DNA of 64,000 nt from positions 634,001 to 698,000 of the forward strand of contig JACJID010000002.1 of assembly GCA_014138725.1 (NCBI GenBank), written 5' to 3'. Origin of the DNA: Kutzneria viridogrisea (GTDB lineage: Bacteria > Actinomycetota > Actinomycetes > Mycobacteriales > Pseudonocardiaceae). Within the stretch, counting starts at the first letter, position 1; the number at the start of each line of letters is the position of its first letter. Position numbers and translations under genes: made by a program. Positions 46,260-55,195 of the stretch are shown here, piece by piece. The notes below the pieces were generated by a model. It made no database searches. It had not been told where the DNA came from and was given only the letters and a program-made list of their open reading frames with translations.

Positions 46260-46826
46260 GTGACCGGGAAGTCGGAACCGCCTGAGCTGTTCCGGCAGGC
46301 CGTGCAAGCGCTTCACTCGGTGCGGCCGAGGCCGGAGGTCGAGCTGGTCGAGGTGCGCGCGCCGCAGCGGCTGGCGCCGTGGTCCTTCGCGTTCAGCGCG
46401 GAGGCGCACGGGCCTGCCGACGAGCTGGCCACCGGCCGGCTGGTACTGCTGCACGACCCCGAGGCGGAGGACGCCTGGGGTGGGGTGCTGCGGGTGGTCG
46501 CCTTCGTGCGGGCCGAGCTGGACGCCGAGCTGGCCAGCGACCCGCTGCTGTCCGCCGTGGCCTGGTCCTGGCTCACCGACGCGCTGGAGGGGTCCACCGC
46601 GCACTGGAGCCAGCTGGGCGGCACCGTCACGCAGACCTCCTCGGCCCGGTTCGGCGACATCTCGGGTCCCGCCCGCACCGACGACCTGGAGCTGCGCGCC
46701 TCCTGGACCGCCGACGACGCCGAACTGGCCGCGCACGCCGACGCGTTCTGCGAGCTGATCTCCAGCACCGTGGGCCTGCCCCCGGTGGGCGTCACCCTGT
46801 TCACCCAGCGCCAGGGCACGCCGTAA
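46260..46826 (+). CDS. DUF3000 domain protein, likely leaderless
   Basis: The 188-aa protein matches the actinobacterial DUF3000 family: PELFRQAVQALHSVRPRPEVELVEVRAPQRLAPWSFAFSAE, LLHDPEAEDAWGGVLRVVAFVRAELDAELASDPLLSAVAWSWLTDAL and GGTVTQTSSARFGDIS (in short segments). Function unknown. TAGAGT at 46246-46251 ends 8 nt before the GTG, so the mRNA is probably leaderless. A GTCACGTGAC palindrome (46255-46264) covers the start. The gene is conserved next to haem and RNase D genes in actinobacteria. Confidence 0.9.
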   Translation: MTGKSEPPELFRQAVQALHSVRPRPEVELVEVRAPQRLAPWSFAFSAEAHGPADELATGRLVLLHDPEAEDAWGGVLRVVAFVRAELDAELASDPLLSAVAWSWLTDALEGSTAHWSQLGGTVTQTSSARFGDISGPARTDDLELRASWTADDAELAAHADAFCELISSTVGLPPVGVTLFTQRQGTP

Positions 46827-46987
46827 CGCCGCTACGGGTTGTCCACAGGCCGTGAGTTGTCCACAGGTGGATCTTCAGCAAGATCAACTAGGTGGGGTGG
46901 CGGGTAGACTGGAGCTGGGCACGCCCCCCGAGGAGTGGCGGGGGCTGAGCTGGGGGGATGGGCCGCGGCGGCCTGCTTCGCAGCTCC

Positions 46988-47127
46988 GCGGCGAAAGGTC
47001 CTTTCGCCGCGTCCAGCGCAGCGAAAGCCACCTTCGCGGCATCAGCGACCCACGCCGCCCACCCCACCCGGCCACGTCATGAAGGTGCCCTTCACGACGT
47101 CGAACGTCTCAAAGGGCACCTTCATGA
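46988..47127. repeat. Dispersed palindromic repeat pair, copy B
   Basis: The region repeats copy A (7,484-7,622) in opposite order. First, an 11-bp palindrome (GCGGCGAAAGG with its complement, 46988-47010) is joined to a GCGAAAGCCACCTTCGCGG arm. Second, GAAGGTGCCCTT (47081-47092) with its complement (47112-47123) surrounds a 19-nt loop similar to that of copy A. It lies between convergent genes. The rest of the gap 46827-47131 holds two copies of GTTGTCCACAGG and no gene. Confidence 0.85.
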
Positions 47128-47131
47128 CGCG

Positions 47132-48286
47132 TCAACCCCGCAGCTTGCGCGCCACGGCCTCGGCGTCGCGCAGCACGCGCAGGGTGTTGGCCCCGGCGAG
47201 CTTGGCGCAGTCCTGCTCGCTCCAGCCGCGGTCGAGCAGCTCGCCGAACAGGCGCGGGTAGCAGGACACGTCCTCCAGGCCGACGGGCAGCACGCCGACC
47301 CCGTCGTAGTCCCCGCCCAGGCCCAGGTGGTCGATGCCGAGGACCTCGCGGGCGTGCTCCAGGTGGGCCACGACGTCCGCGATGGTGACCTCCGGCTTGA
47401 GCTCGGTCCACGTGGCGGTGAACCGCTCGCGCTGGGCGATGTCGCGGTGGTCGGCCCCGGCGGCGTGCATGGCCTCGCGCAGCCGCCCGTCCCACTCCGC
47501 GAAGGCGGGCGACACGAAGGCAGGCACGAATGTGACCATGCACACACCGCCGTTCGTGGCCAACTTCGCGAGCACGTCGTCGGGCACGTTGCGCGGGTGG
47601 TCGGCGACGGCCCGGCAGGAGGAGTGGCTGAAGATCACCGGCGCCTGGCTGGTGGCCAGCGCGTCGCGCATCGTGGTGGGGGCCACGTGCGACAGGTCGA
47701 CCAGCATGCCGAGCCGGTTCATCTCGCGCACGACCTCGTGGCCGAACTCGCTCAGACCAGCGGAAACGGGCTCGTCGGTTGCCGAGTCGGCCCACGGGGT
47801 GTTCAGGTTGTGGGTCAGCGTCATGTACCGGACGCCGAGCCGGTGCAGTGCCCGCAGCACGCCAAGGGACTCGGCGATGGCGTGCCCACCCTCGGCACCG
47901 AGCAGGGAGGCGATCCGCCCGTTGGCGAACGCGGCCTCGGCCTCGTCGGCGGTGGTCGCCATGGCCAGGTGTTCCGGGTACCTCGCGGCAAGTTCGTACA
48001 CCAGTTCGATCTGCTCCAGCACGGCGGTGACCGCGCCGTGCCCGGCGTACTGGCAGGGCACGTAGACGGACCAGAACTGCAGGCCCAAACGGCCCGCACG
48101 CAACTTGACCAGGTCGGTGTGCAGGTCGGACACGCGCTGCGTCAGGTCGACCCCGGCCCAGTCGGCCAACCAGCCCACTCCCCCGGCGCGTTCGCGCAGT
48201 GCCCACGGCAGGTCGTTGTGCCCGTCGGCCAGCTGGTGCAGCTCCAGGAGCGCCTCGGCGCGCGCTGCGGACCCGTTCGGGGACAC
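47132..48286 (-). CDS. Membrane dipeptidase (M19 family)
   Basis: The M19 zinc peptidase motifs are present: ADGHNDLPWAL, LGAEGGHAIAES, YMTLTHNLNTPWADS, MLVDLSHVAPTTM, FSHSSCRAVADHPRN and HLGLGGDYDGVGVLP. The GTG at 48286 is preferred because AAGGAG lies 6 nt upstream (384 aa); an ATG at 48301 is the alternative. The family hydrolyses dipeptides and some other amide compounds. No signal peptide is visible, so it is probably cytoplasmic here. Confidence 0.92.
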   Translation of the reverse strand: MSPNGSAARAEALLELHQLADGHNDLPWALRERAGGVGWLADWAGVDLTQRVSDLHTDLVKLRAGRLGLQFWSVYVPCQYAGHGAVTAVLEQIELVYELAARYPEHLAMATTADEAEAAFANGRIASLLGAEGGHAIAESLGVLRALHRLGVRYMTLTHNLNTPWADSATDEPVSAGLSEFGHEVVREMNRLGMLVDLSHVAPTTMRDALATSQAPVIFSHSSCRAVADHPRNVPDDVLAKLATNGGVCMVTFVPAFVSPAFAEWDGRLREAMHAAGADHRDIAQRERFTATWTELKPEVTIADVVAHLEHAREVLGIDHLGLGGDYDGVGVLPVGLEDVSCYPRLFGELLDRGWSEQDCAKLAGANTLRVLRDAEAVARKLRG

Positions 48287-48606
48287 CGTCAACTCCTTCA
48301 TGTCGTCATGAACCGTTCTCGCGTTAGCAAACTCGCGCGGCATCCCTCGATCGTGCGACAAACCTGCCCGCCTGTGACAACTCGATCGGGATAGATACCC
48401 GTTTGATCGTCCCGCTGACCCGCTTGGGCGGCTACGCTGCTGCCGTCGACACCACTTTCGGTCGATCAGTGGCGCGGCTGATTGGACGAGAGTCCCGGTG
48501 CCGGTCGGGGGGCACGACCGACTCCAGGGAGGTAGTGACGTGGCTGCCGTCGGCTTAGGTCAGGCCGTTCGTACCACGCCAGCCGGCTCGTTGCCGGCGA
48601 ACGAAC
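48287..48606. other. Intergenic region before the response regulator
   Basis: No gene is clearly supported. A GGGAGG precedes GTG 48540, which opens a 37-codon frame overlapping the regulator start (weak evidence). TACGCT at about 48431-48436 is a possible -10 box. Confidence 0.4.
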
Positions 48607-49260
48607 ATGGTCCCGCACCCGCGGGAGGAATTGTTCTCAGTGCTGGTGGTTGACGACCACCCACTGCTGAGGGAGGCGATAGCGGCCCGGTTGACCCAGA
48701 TGGGCGCCGGAACTGTGCATGAGGCCGCATCGGTGGCCGAGGCGAGGGCGCGTGCCCTGGCCACGGGACCGTGCGACCTGGCGATCCTCGATCTCGGGTT
48801 GCCCGACGGAAGCGGCATCGACCTGGTCACGGAACTCCGTGCCCAGGGGTGGCCGCGCATCGTGGTGCTCGCGTCCTCCGACGACCCCTATGCGGTTCGG
48901 TCGGCCTTCCAGGCAGGCGCTCAGGCGTACCTGCTGAAGTCCGCCTCGCCCATGGTGGTCACCGACGGGGTGCGCCGAGTGCTCGACGGCGGGGTGTACG
49001 CAGACCCGAGTGTGGCACCGGTCCTGGCTGCAGGAACGCGGGTGCCCGGCACCGACAACACGCCGCGGGAACTGTCCGCGCGTGAGGTCGAGGTGCTCCA
49101 GCTGGTCGCCGATGGCCAGAGCAACAAGGAGATCGGCGAGGCTCTGAACCTGTCCGCGCTCACGGTGAAGTCACACCTGTCGCGGATCGGTCGGAAGCTG
49201 GGCACCGGGGATCGCGCTCAGATGGTCGCGTTGGCCATGAGGGCCGGTGTGATCCGCTGA
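48607..49260 (+). CDS. NarL/FixJ family response regulator
   Basis: The 217-aa protein has a receiver domain (VLVVDDHPLLREAIAARL; the phosphorylated Asp is in CDLAILDLGLPDGSG; LLKSAS supplies the lysine) and a C-terminal LuxR helix-turn-helix (LSAREVEVLQLVADGQSNKEIGEALNLSALTVKSHLSRIGRKLG). No sensor kinase is adjacent, so it may be an orphan. The ATG at 48607 is upstream of a GTG within SVLVVDD; the ELFS segment before it appears to be coding. It precedes the RNase D gene and lies on the same strand. Confidence 0.92.
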   Translation: MVPHPREELFSVLVVDDHPLLREAIAARLTQMGAGTVHEAASVAEARARALATGPCDLAILDLGLPDGSGIDLVTELRAQGWPRIVVLASSDDPYAVRSAFQAGAQAYLLKSASPMVVTDGVRRVLDGGVYADPSVAPVLAAGTRVPGTDNTPRELSAREVEVLQLVADGQSNKEIGEALNLSALTVKSHLSRIGRKLGTGDRAQMVALAMRAGVIR

Positions 49261-49312
49261 GCGGACGTGATCCACGCCCGCGCGGGGCGTGGAGGACGTA
49301 GGGTCTTCCGCC

Positions 49313-50602
49313 GTGGATGCACCCTGCTCTGAACCGACAGGTCCTACCGGAGACAACCCGGTACCGCTGACGGAACCCGCTGAGGGAGTTCCGCCCGTGG
49401 TGTCCGATCCGACAACGCTGCGGCGCGCGGCCGCGGCGCTGTCGGGCGGGACGGGCCCGGTGGCGGTGGACACCGAAAGGGCATCGGGCTACCGCTACTC
49501 GCAACGCGCCTACCTGGTGCAGTTGCGACGGGAAGGCGCAGGAACAGTGCTGGTCGACCCGGTCGCGCTCAGCGGCCGGATCGACCCGCTGGCAGAGGCG
49601 TTGGAAGGCACCGAGTGGGTGCTGCACGCAGCCTCCCAGGACCTGCCATGTCTGGCGGAACTGGGACTGCGACCCACGGTCCTGTTCGACACCGAGCTGG
49701 CAGGCCGGCTTGCCGGCTTCGACCGGGTCGCCCTCGGGGCGATGGTCGAGCGCCTGCTCGGGTATCGCTTGGAGAAGGGGCACGGCGCGGCCGACTGGTC
49801 GCGCCGTCCTCTCCCCGAGGACTGGCTCACCTACGCCGCGCTGGACGTGGAACTGCTCGTCCCGCTGCGCGACGTGCTGGAGCGCGAGCTGACCGCTCAG
49901 GGCAAGCTGGACTGGGCGTTGCAGGAGTTCGAGGCGGTGCGCACCGCGCCGCTGTCCAAGCCGAGGGCCGAGCCGTGGCGCCGCACCTCCGGCATCCACC
50001 GGCTGCGCAACCCCCGCCAACTGGCCGCGGTGCGCGCCCTGTGGGAGGCCCGGGACGGCCTGGCCAGGCAGCGCGACATCGCACCGGGACGGGTGCTGCC
50101 CGACAGCGCGATCATCGACGCCGCCGTGAACGACCCGGCCACCGAGCCCGAGCTGCTCGCCCTGCCGGTGTTCCGCGGCCGCTCGCAGCGCCGCAGCGCG
50201 CGGGTCTGGTCCGAGGCCCTGGCCGCCGCCCGCGAGCTCACCCGCAAGGAGCTCCCCGAGGTCTCACCGCCGCACGACGGCCCGCCGCCGCCCAACCGGT
50301 GGTCCGACCGCGACCCCGACGCCGCGGCCCGCCTGGCGGCCGTCAGAGCGGCGCTGACGGGCATCGCCGACCGGCTGCGCATGCCGGTGGAGAACCTGCT
50401 GCTGCCCGACCTGGTCCGGCGCACCTGCTGGGAGCCGCCCGCCGACCTGGGCGTGGCCTCGGTGACCGAGGTGCTGCGCGCGGGCAACGCCCGGCCGTGG
50501 CAGGTGGAGCTGGCCGCCGGGCCACTCAGCGAGGCGCTGCGGACTACGGCAGCATCTGCCAGTGACGTACACGACAAGCCCCCACTGGTTACCGGCGAGT
50601 AA
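49313..50602 (+). CDS. RNase D family 3'-5' exonuclease with HRDC domain, likely leaderless
   Basis: The 429-aa protein has the DEDD exonuclease motifs (VAVDTERASGYRYSQRAYLVQL; WVLHAASQDLPCLAELGL; FDTELAGRL; LTYAALDVELL) and a downstream HRDC domain (RNPRQLAAVRALWEARDGLARQRDIAPGRVLPDSAII in segments). RNase D trims tRNA and other RNA 3' ends. GTG 49313 is chosen because TAGGGT (49299-49304) ends 8 nt before it, consistent with a leaderless mRNA. The 3' end of the gene contains the first of two operator-like sites for the fad operon. Confidence 0.88.
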   Translation: MDAPCSEPTGPTGDNPVPLTEPAEGVPPVVSDPTTLRRAAAALSGGTGPVAVDTERASGYRYSQRAYLVQLRREGAGTVLVDPVALSGRIDPLAEALEGTEWVLHAASQDLPCLAELGLRPTVLFDTELAGRLAGFDRVALGAMVERLLGYRLEKGHGAADWSRRPLPEDWLTYAALDVELLVPLRDVLERELTAQGKLDWALQEFEAVRTAPLSKPRAEPWRRTSGIHRLRNPRQLAAVRALWEARDGLARQRDIAPGRVLPDSAIIDAAVNDPATEPELLALPVFRGRSQRRSARVWSEALAAARELTRKELPEVSPPHDGPPPPNRWSDRDPDAAARLAAVRAALTGIADRLRMPVENLLLPDLVRRTCWEPPADLGVASVTEVLRAGNARPWQVELAAGPLSEALRTTAASASDVHDKPPLVTGE

Positions 50603-50634
50603 CTGAGGCTAGAGTCTGGGTTACCGGCCGGTAG
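50589..50634 (+). promoter_or_regulatory. Paired TTACCGGC..GTA sites upstream of fadAB
   Basis: TTACCGGCGAGTAA (50589-50602, overlapping the RNase D stop) and TTACCGGCCGGTAG (50621-50634) share a 14-bp near-palindromic pattern 32 bp apart. TAGAGT (50610-50615) between them may be the -10 box. This suggests control by a TetR- or GntR-type fatty-acid regulator. Confidence 0.55.
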
Positions 50635-50678
50635 TGATCCCGGCCGAACCCGCTTGACTCACCGAGGAGGAGCACGCC

Positions 50679-51902
50679 GTGGCCGCACCCGTAGCGACGC
50701 AGCGTGCCGTTCGGAACGTGGTCTTCGTCGACGGCGTGCGCACGCCGTTCGGCAAGGCCGGTCCGAAGGGCATCTACGCCGAGACCCGCGCTGACGACCT
50801 GGTCGTCAAGGTCATCCGCGAACTGCTGCGGCGGCACCCCGAGCTGCCCCCGGAGCGGGTGGACGAGGTGGCCATCGCGGCCACCACCCAGATCGGTGAC
50901 CAGGGCCTGACCATCGGCCGCACCGCCGCGCTGCTGGCCGGGCTACCCAAGTCGGTGCCCGGCTACGCCGTGGACCGCATGTGCGCCGGCGCCATGACCG
51001 CGGTGACCACCGCGGCCAGCGGCATCGCCTTCGGCGCCTACGACGTGGTCATCGCGGGCGGGGTCGAGCACATGGGCCGTCACCCGATGGGTGAGGGCGT
51101 GGACCCCAACCCGCGCTTCCTCGCCGACCGCCTGGTGGACACCTCGGCCCTGGTCATGGGCCAGACCGCGGAGAACCTGCACGACCGGTTCCCCGGCATC
51201 ACCAAGGAGCGCGCAGACGCCTACGCGGTGGCCTCGCAGGACAAGTACGAGGCCGCGGTGAAGGCGGGCAAGATCGGTCCGGAGTTCGTCACCGTGGCCA
51301 CCCGCTCCGCCGAGAAGGGCTGGGGCCTGGCCACCGCCGACGAGCCGCCGCGCCCGGGCACCACCGTGGCGAACCTGGCCGGGCTGAAGACCCCGTTCCG
51401 CCCGCACGGCCGGGTCACCGCGGGCAACGCCGCCGGGCTCAACGACGGCGCCACCGGCTGCCTGCTCGCCGATGAGGAGACCGCCAACGAGCTGGGCCTG
51501 CCGGTGGGCATGCGGCTGGTCGGCTACTCCTTCGCGGGCGTGGAGCCCGAGGTGATGGGCGTCGGTCCGGTGCCGGCCACCGAGAAGGCGCTCAAGCGGG
51601 CCGGGCTGACCATCGACGACATCGGCCTGTTCGAGATCAACGAGGCCTTCGCCGTTCAGGTACTGGCCTTCCTGGACCACTTCGGCATCGCCGAGGACGA
51701 CCCCAGGGTCAACCAGTGGGGCGGGGCCATCGCCACCGGCCACCCGCTGGCCTCCTCCGGCGTGCGGCTGATGACCCAGCTGTCCCGCCAGTTCGCCGAG
51801 CGCCCCGACGTGCGCTACGGCATCACCACCATGTGCATCGGCATCGGCATGGGCGGCACCGTGATCTGGGAGAACCCGCACTTCGAGGGAGGCGACAAGT
51901 GA
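50679..51902 (+). CDS. fadA: Acetyl-CoA acyltransferase (thiolase, FadA)
   Basis: The 407-aa thiolase has the catalytic motifs: nucleophile Cys in YAVDRMCAGAMTAV, FEINEAFAVQVLAFL, GGAIATGHPLASSGVRL (His) and the C-terminal TTMCIGIGMGGTVIWE (second Cys). It cleaves 3-ketoacyl-CoA with CoA in beta-oxidation. GAGGAGG lies before GTG 50679. It is followed directly by the multifunctional FadB (GTGA overlap), the conserved actinobacterial fadA-fadB pair. Confidence 0.95.
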   Translation: MAAPVATQRAVRNVVFVDGVRTPFGKAGPKGIYAETRADDLVVKVIRELLRRHPELPPERVDEVAIAATTQIGDQGLTIGRTAALLAGLPKSVPGYAVDRMCAGAMTAVTTAASGIAFGAYDVVIAGGVEHMGRHPMGEGVDPNPRFLADRLVDTSALVMGQTAENLHDRFPGITKERADAYAVASQDKYEAAVKAGKIGPEFVTVATRSAEKGWGLATADEPPRPGTTVANLAGLKTPFRPHGRVTAGNAAGLNDGATGCLLADEETANELGLPVGMRLVGYSFAGVEPEVMGVGPVPATEKALKRAGLTIDDIGLFEINEAFAVQVLAFLDHFGIAEDDPRVNQWGGAIATGHPLASSGVRLMTQLSRQFAERPDVRYGITTMCIGIGMGGTVIWENPHFEGGDK

Positions 51903-54004
51903 TCACCGCTGAGCAGGCCAAGGCCGCCTTCCCGGACGAGGTGGTCACGAAGGCCACCACCCGGCTGATCTCCGTGCCCGGCGTGTCCGGGCAGGTCGCG
52001 CTGATCACCATCGACAACGGGCACGACCACACCAGGCCGTCCACCTTCGGGCCGCAGAGCCTGGTGAGCCTGAACTCCGCGCTGGACGAGGCGATCGCGG
52101 CCAAGCCCGCGGCCATCGCCGTGACCGGCAAGCCGTTCATCTTCGCGGTGGGCGCGGACCTGTCCGGGGTGGAGCAGGTCGCCGACCCGGCACTGGCCCG
52201 CCAGATCGCGCAGACCGGGCACGACGTGTTCCGCCGGTTCACCGAGTCGCAGATCCCGACCTTCGCCTTCGTCAACGGCGCGGTCATGGGCGGCGGCCTG
52301 GAACTGGCGCTGTCCTGCCACTACCGCACGCTGGCCGCCAACGCCGCCGCGATCTCCTTCCCGGAGGTCTTCCTCGGCCTGTTCCCGGGCTGGGGCGGCA
52401 CCCAGCTGCTGCCGAACCTGATCGGCGCGGACGCCGCCGTGACGGTGATCATCGAGAACGCGCTGAACCAGAACAAGATGCTCAAGCCCGCGCAGGCCGC
52501 GCAGCTGGGCATCGTGGACGTGCTGCTGGACTCCGCCGACTACCTGGAGCAGTCGCTGCTGTGGCTGTCCAAGGTGCTCGCGGGCGAGATCAGGCCGGAG
52601 CGCAAGGAGATCGACCGGGGCGCGGGCTGGGACGCCGCGCTGGCCCGCGGTCGCGCCTTCGTCGAGGCCAAGACGCACGGGGCCTCCCCCGGCGCGCTCA
52701 AGGCCCTGGAGCTGCTGGAGCTGGCCCGCGGCAACGACCTCGACGCCGGGTACGCCGCCGAGACCGACGGGCTGGCCGAGCTGCTGCTGACCGACGAGCT
52801 GCGGGCCGGGCTGTACTCGTTCAACCTGGTGCAGAAGCGGGCCAAGCGCCCCGCGGGTGCCCCGGACAAGTCCCTGGCGCGGCCGATCACCAAGGTCGGC
52901 GTCGTGGGCGCGGGCCTGATGGCCAGCCAGCTCGCCCTGCTGTTCGTGCGCCAGCTCAAGGTGCCGGTGGTGCTCACCGACATCGACCAGGCGCGGGTGG
53001 ACAAGGGCGTCGGCTACGTGCACGGCGAGATCGACAAGTTGCAGGGCAAGGGCAGGCTGTCCCCCGACGCCGCCAACCGGCTCAAGGCGCTGGTGAGCGG
53101 CTCGCTGGACAAGGCCGCCTTCGCCGACGCGGACTTCGTCATCGAGGCCGTGTTCGAGGAGCTGTCGGTCAAGCAGCAGGTGTTCGCCGAGGTCGAGGAG
53201 CACGTCTCCGCCGAGTGCATCCTGGCCACCAACACCTCCTCGCTGTCGATCACCGAGATGGCCGCGAAGCTGGCCCACCCCGAGCGGGTCGTCGGCTTCC
53301 ACTTCTTCAACCCCGTCGCCGTGCTGCCGCTGCTGGAGATCGTGCGCGGCGAGCAGACCGACGACGCCTCGCTGGCCACCGCGTTCTCCGTGGGCAAGCA
53401 GCTGAAGAAGTCCTGCGTGCTGGTCAAGGACGCGCCCGCGTTCGTGGTCAACCGGCTGCTCACCCGGTTCCTCGGCGAGGTCATCGCCGCGGTGGACGAG
53501 GGCACCCCGTTCGAGGTCGCCGACAAGGCCCTGGAGCCGCTCGGCCTGCCCATGAGCCCGCTCGTGCTGCTCCAGCTCGTCGGCCCCGCCGTCGCGCTGC
53601 ACGTGGCCGAGACGATGCACGGGGCGTTCCCCGACCGGTTCGGCGTCAGCGAGAACATGCGCAAGTTCGTCGCTGCCGGTAAGACGGGCGTCTACACATG
53701 GGACGCCCAGGGCAACCAGTCGGTCGACCCCGAGGTCGCCGCGCTGTGGCAGCCCGGCGACAAGCCGCTGACCGCCGAGCAGCTGCGCACCCGCGCCGAG
53801 GAGGCCCTCGCGCAGGAGATCCGGCTCATGCTGGACGAGGGTGTCGTGGCCGAGGCGCAGGACATCGACCTGTGCCTGATCCTCGGTGCTGGCTGGCCGT
53901 TCTGGCTGGGCGGCATCACCCCGCACCTGGACCGCACCGGCGTGTCCGAGCGGGTCACCGGCAAGCGGTTCCTGGCTCCGGGCGTGGCCTCCGTGCCCGC
54001 CTGA
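51899..54004 (+). CDS. fadB: Multifunctional enoyl-CoA hydratase / 3-hydroxyacyl-CoA dehydrogenase (FadB)
   Basis: The 701-aa protein has an N-terminal crotonase domain (PFIFAVGADLSGVEQ; VNGAVMGGGLELALSCHYR; FPEVFLGLFPGWGGTQLLPNLIG) and a C-terminal NAD-dependent dehydrogenase (VGVVGAGLMASQLALLFV Rossmann motif; ATNTSSLSITEMA; HFFNPVAVLPLLEIVRG; KDAPAFVVNRLLTRFLGE). The two steps hydrate enoyl-CoA and oxidise the product for the FadA thiolase. It ends at a strong terminator-like hairpin. Confidence 0.95.
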   Translation: MITAEQAKAAFPDEVVTKATTRLISVPGVSGQVALITIDNGHDHTRPSTFGPQSLVSLNSALDEAIAAKPAAIAVTGKPFIFAVGADLSGVEQVADPALARQIAQTGHDVFRRFTESQIPTFAFVNGAVMGGGLELALSCHYRTLAANAAAISFPEVFLGLFPGWGGTQLLPNLIGADAAVTVIIENALNQNKMLKPAQAAQLGIVDVLLDSADYLEQSLLWLSKVLAGEIRPERKEIDRGAGWDAALARGRAFVEAKTHGASPGALKALELLELARGNDLDAGYAAETDGLAELLLTDELRAGLYSFNLVQKRAKRPAGAPDKSLARPITKVGVVGAGLMASQLALLFVRQLKVPVVLTDIDQARVDKGVGYVHGEIDKLQGKGRLSPDAANRLKALVSGSLDKAAFADADFVIEAVFEELSVKQQVFAEVEEHVSAECILATNTSSLSITEMAAKLAHPERVVGFHFFNPVAVLPLLEIVRGEQTDDASLATAFSVGKQLKKSCVLVKDAPAFVVNRLLTRFLGEVIAAVDEGTPFEVADKALEPLGLPMSPLVLLQLVGPAVALHVAETMHGAFPDRFGVSENMRKFVAAGKTGVYTWDAQGNQSVDPEVAALWQPGDKPLTAEQLRTRAEEALAQEIRLMLDEGVVAEAQDIDLCLILGAGWPFWLGGITPHLDRTGVSERVTGKRFLAPGVASVPA

Positions 54005-54019
54005 TCCCCGCGCACCGTC

Positions 54020-54058
54020 GGGGCCGGTCGTGCGTTCGCGCGCGACCGGCCCCTTCTT
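54020..54058 (+). terminator. Terminator of the fadAB operon
   Basis: GGGGCCGGTCG (54020-54030) and its exact complement (54043-54053) form an 11-bp stem with a 12-nt loop, followed by TTCTTG. It lies 16 bp after the fadB stop. Confidence 0.85.
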
Positions 54059-54074
54059 GTCGGATCATGGAGTG

Positions 54075-54794
54075 GTGATCCGCATCGGGACCTCCGGCTG
54101 GGTGTACCCGGAGTGGCGCGGGCCCTTCTACCCTAAGGGGCTCGTGCAACGCCGTGAGCTGGAGTTCCTGTCCCGCAAGGTGAACTCCATCGAGATCAAC
54201 GGCTCGTTCTACTCGCTGCGCACACCCGCCAACTACCAGTCCTGGGCCGCCCAGGTACCCGAGGACTTCGTGTTCGCCGTGAAGGGCCACCGGTTCGTCA
54301 CCCACGTCAAGCGCCTGCACGCCGTCGCTGAGGCCGTGCACGAGTTCTTCGACTCCGGCGTGCTCACCCTCGGCCCCAAGCTCGGCCCCGTGCTGTGGCA
54401 ACTACCGCCAAGCCTGCACTTCCAGCCCGACCGCCTGCGCGATTTCCTCGCCGTGCTGCCCGATTCGGTGCGGCACGCCGTCGAAGCCCGGCACCCCAGC
54501 TTCGACACGCCCGAGTACTTCGCCCTGCTGCGCGCCCACAACGTCGCTTCCGTCATCGCCGACACCGCTGGCGCCCACCCGCGCTTCGACGTCCTGACCG
54601 CCGACTTCACCTACGTGCGCCTGCACGGCGGCGCCGAGCTGTACGCCAGCGCCTACAGTTCGCCCGAACTCGACTCGTGGGCCGCCCGTGTGCGTGCGTG
54701 GGCCGCCACCGGTGACGTCCATGTGTACTTCGACAACAGCATGCACGCCCACGCCCCGCACGACGCCCTGTCGCTGGCGGGGCGGGTGGGGTGA
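54075..54794 (+). CDS. DUF72 domain protein (YecE-like)
   Basis: The 239-aa protein is a DUF72 TIM barrel: IRIGTSGWVYPEWRGPFYPKG, VNSIEINGSFYSLRTPANYQSWA, FVFAVKGHRFVTHVKRL, GPVLWQLPPSLHF, VEARHPSF, FTYVRLHGGAELYAS and DVHVYFDNSMHAHAPHDAL. The function of the family is unknown. GTG codons at 54072 and 54075 are both possible starts; GGAG is too close, so a leaderless or weakly initiated mRNA is likely. It ends two bases before the convergent toxin gene end. Confidence 0.92.
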   Translation: MIRIGTSGWVYPEWRGPFYPKGLVQRRELEFLSRKVNSIEINGSFYSLRTPANYQSWAAQVPEDFVFAVKGHRFVTHVKRLHAVAEAVHEFFDSGVLTLGPKLGPVLWQLPPSLHFQPDRLRDFLAVLPDSVRHAVEARHPSFDTPEYFALLRAHNVASVIADTAGAHPRFDVLTADFTYVRLHGGAELYASAYSSPELDSWAARVRAWAATGDVHVYFDNSMHAHAPHDALSLAGRVG

Positions 54795-54796
54795 GC

Positions 54797-55195
54797 TCAA
54801 GCGCCTGGGCTCGCCGTGGGCAACCCTATTGCTCCGGCTGACGCGAGCAAGCGCTTGTCATAAGTGACGAATGCCGTCAGGGCTTCACCGAGTGCCGCGT
54901 GCGCGGTGGCGAGGTGGATCGCGTCCAGTGACCGCAGGAGCGGGTCCTGGTAGGCCGCAGCCGTGGCGCGCACGAGGTCATCGATCTCGTAGATGGCGAT
55001 GCGACGCAACACAGCGGGCACGCTGCCGAGCAGTTCGGGTTCGCTGCGCCGCAACGCCCGGGGCACCTCGACCTCGGACAGCGCGGAGGAGACGAGCATC
55101 GTGCCCTGGCGCGCGTCCAGCCAGTCGACGAGCTCGTCACTGGCGACCTCGCGGCGGATGAGCTTGATCAGCGCCGCGGTGTCGAGGTAGATCAT
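54797..55195 (-). CDS. PIN-domain ribonuclease toxin (VapC-like)
   Basis: The 132-aa PIN protein has the acidic catalytic residues: MIYLDTAALIKL (Asp5), VSSALSEVEVPRAL (Glu), LRSLDAIHLATA (Asp) and FVTYDKRLLASA (Asp). VapC-type toxins cleave RNA, often tRNA or rRNA. Its ATG shares one base with the upstream antitoxin stop (TGATG), the normal toxin-antitoxin arrangement. Confidence 0.92.
   Translation of the reverse strand: MIYLDTAALIKLIRREVASDELVDWLDARQGTMLVSSALSEVEVPRALRRSEPELLGSVPAVLRRIAIYEIDDLVRATAAAYQDPLLRSLDAIHLATAHAALGEALTAFVTYDKRLLASAGAIGLPTASPGA

Noticed and set aside
48540-48653. 37-codon ORF with GGGAGG upstream overlapping the response regulator start
   Set aside because: The binding site is good, but codon third positions are not host-like and it overlaps the regulator coding start; kept only as a remark in the gap entry.
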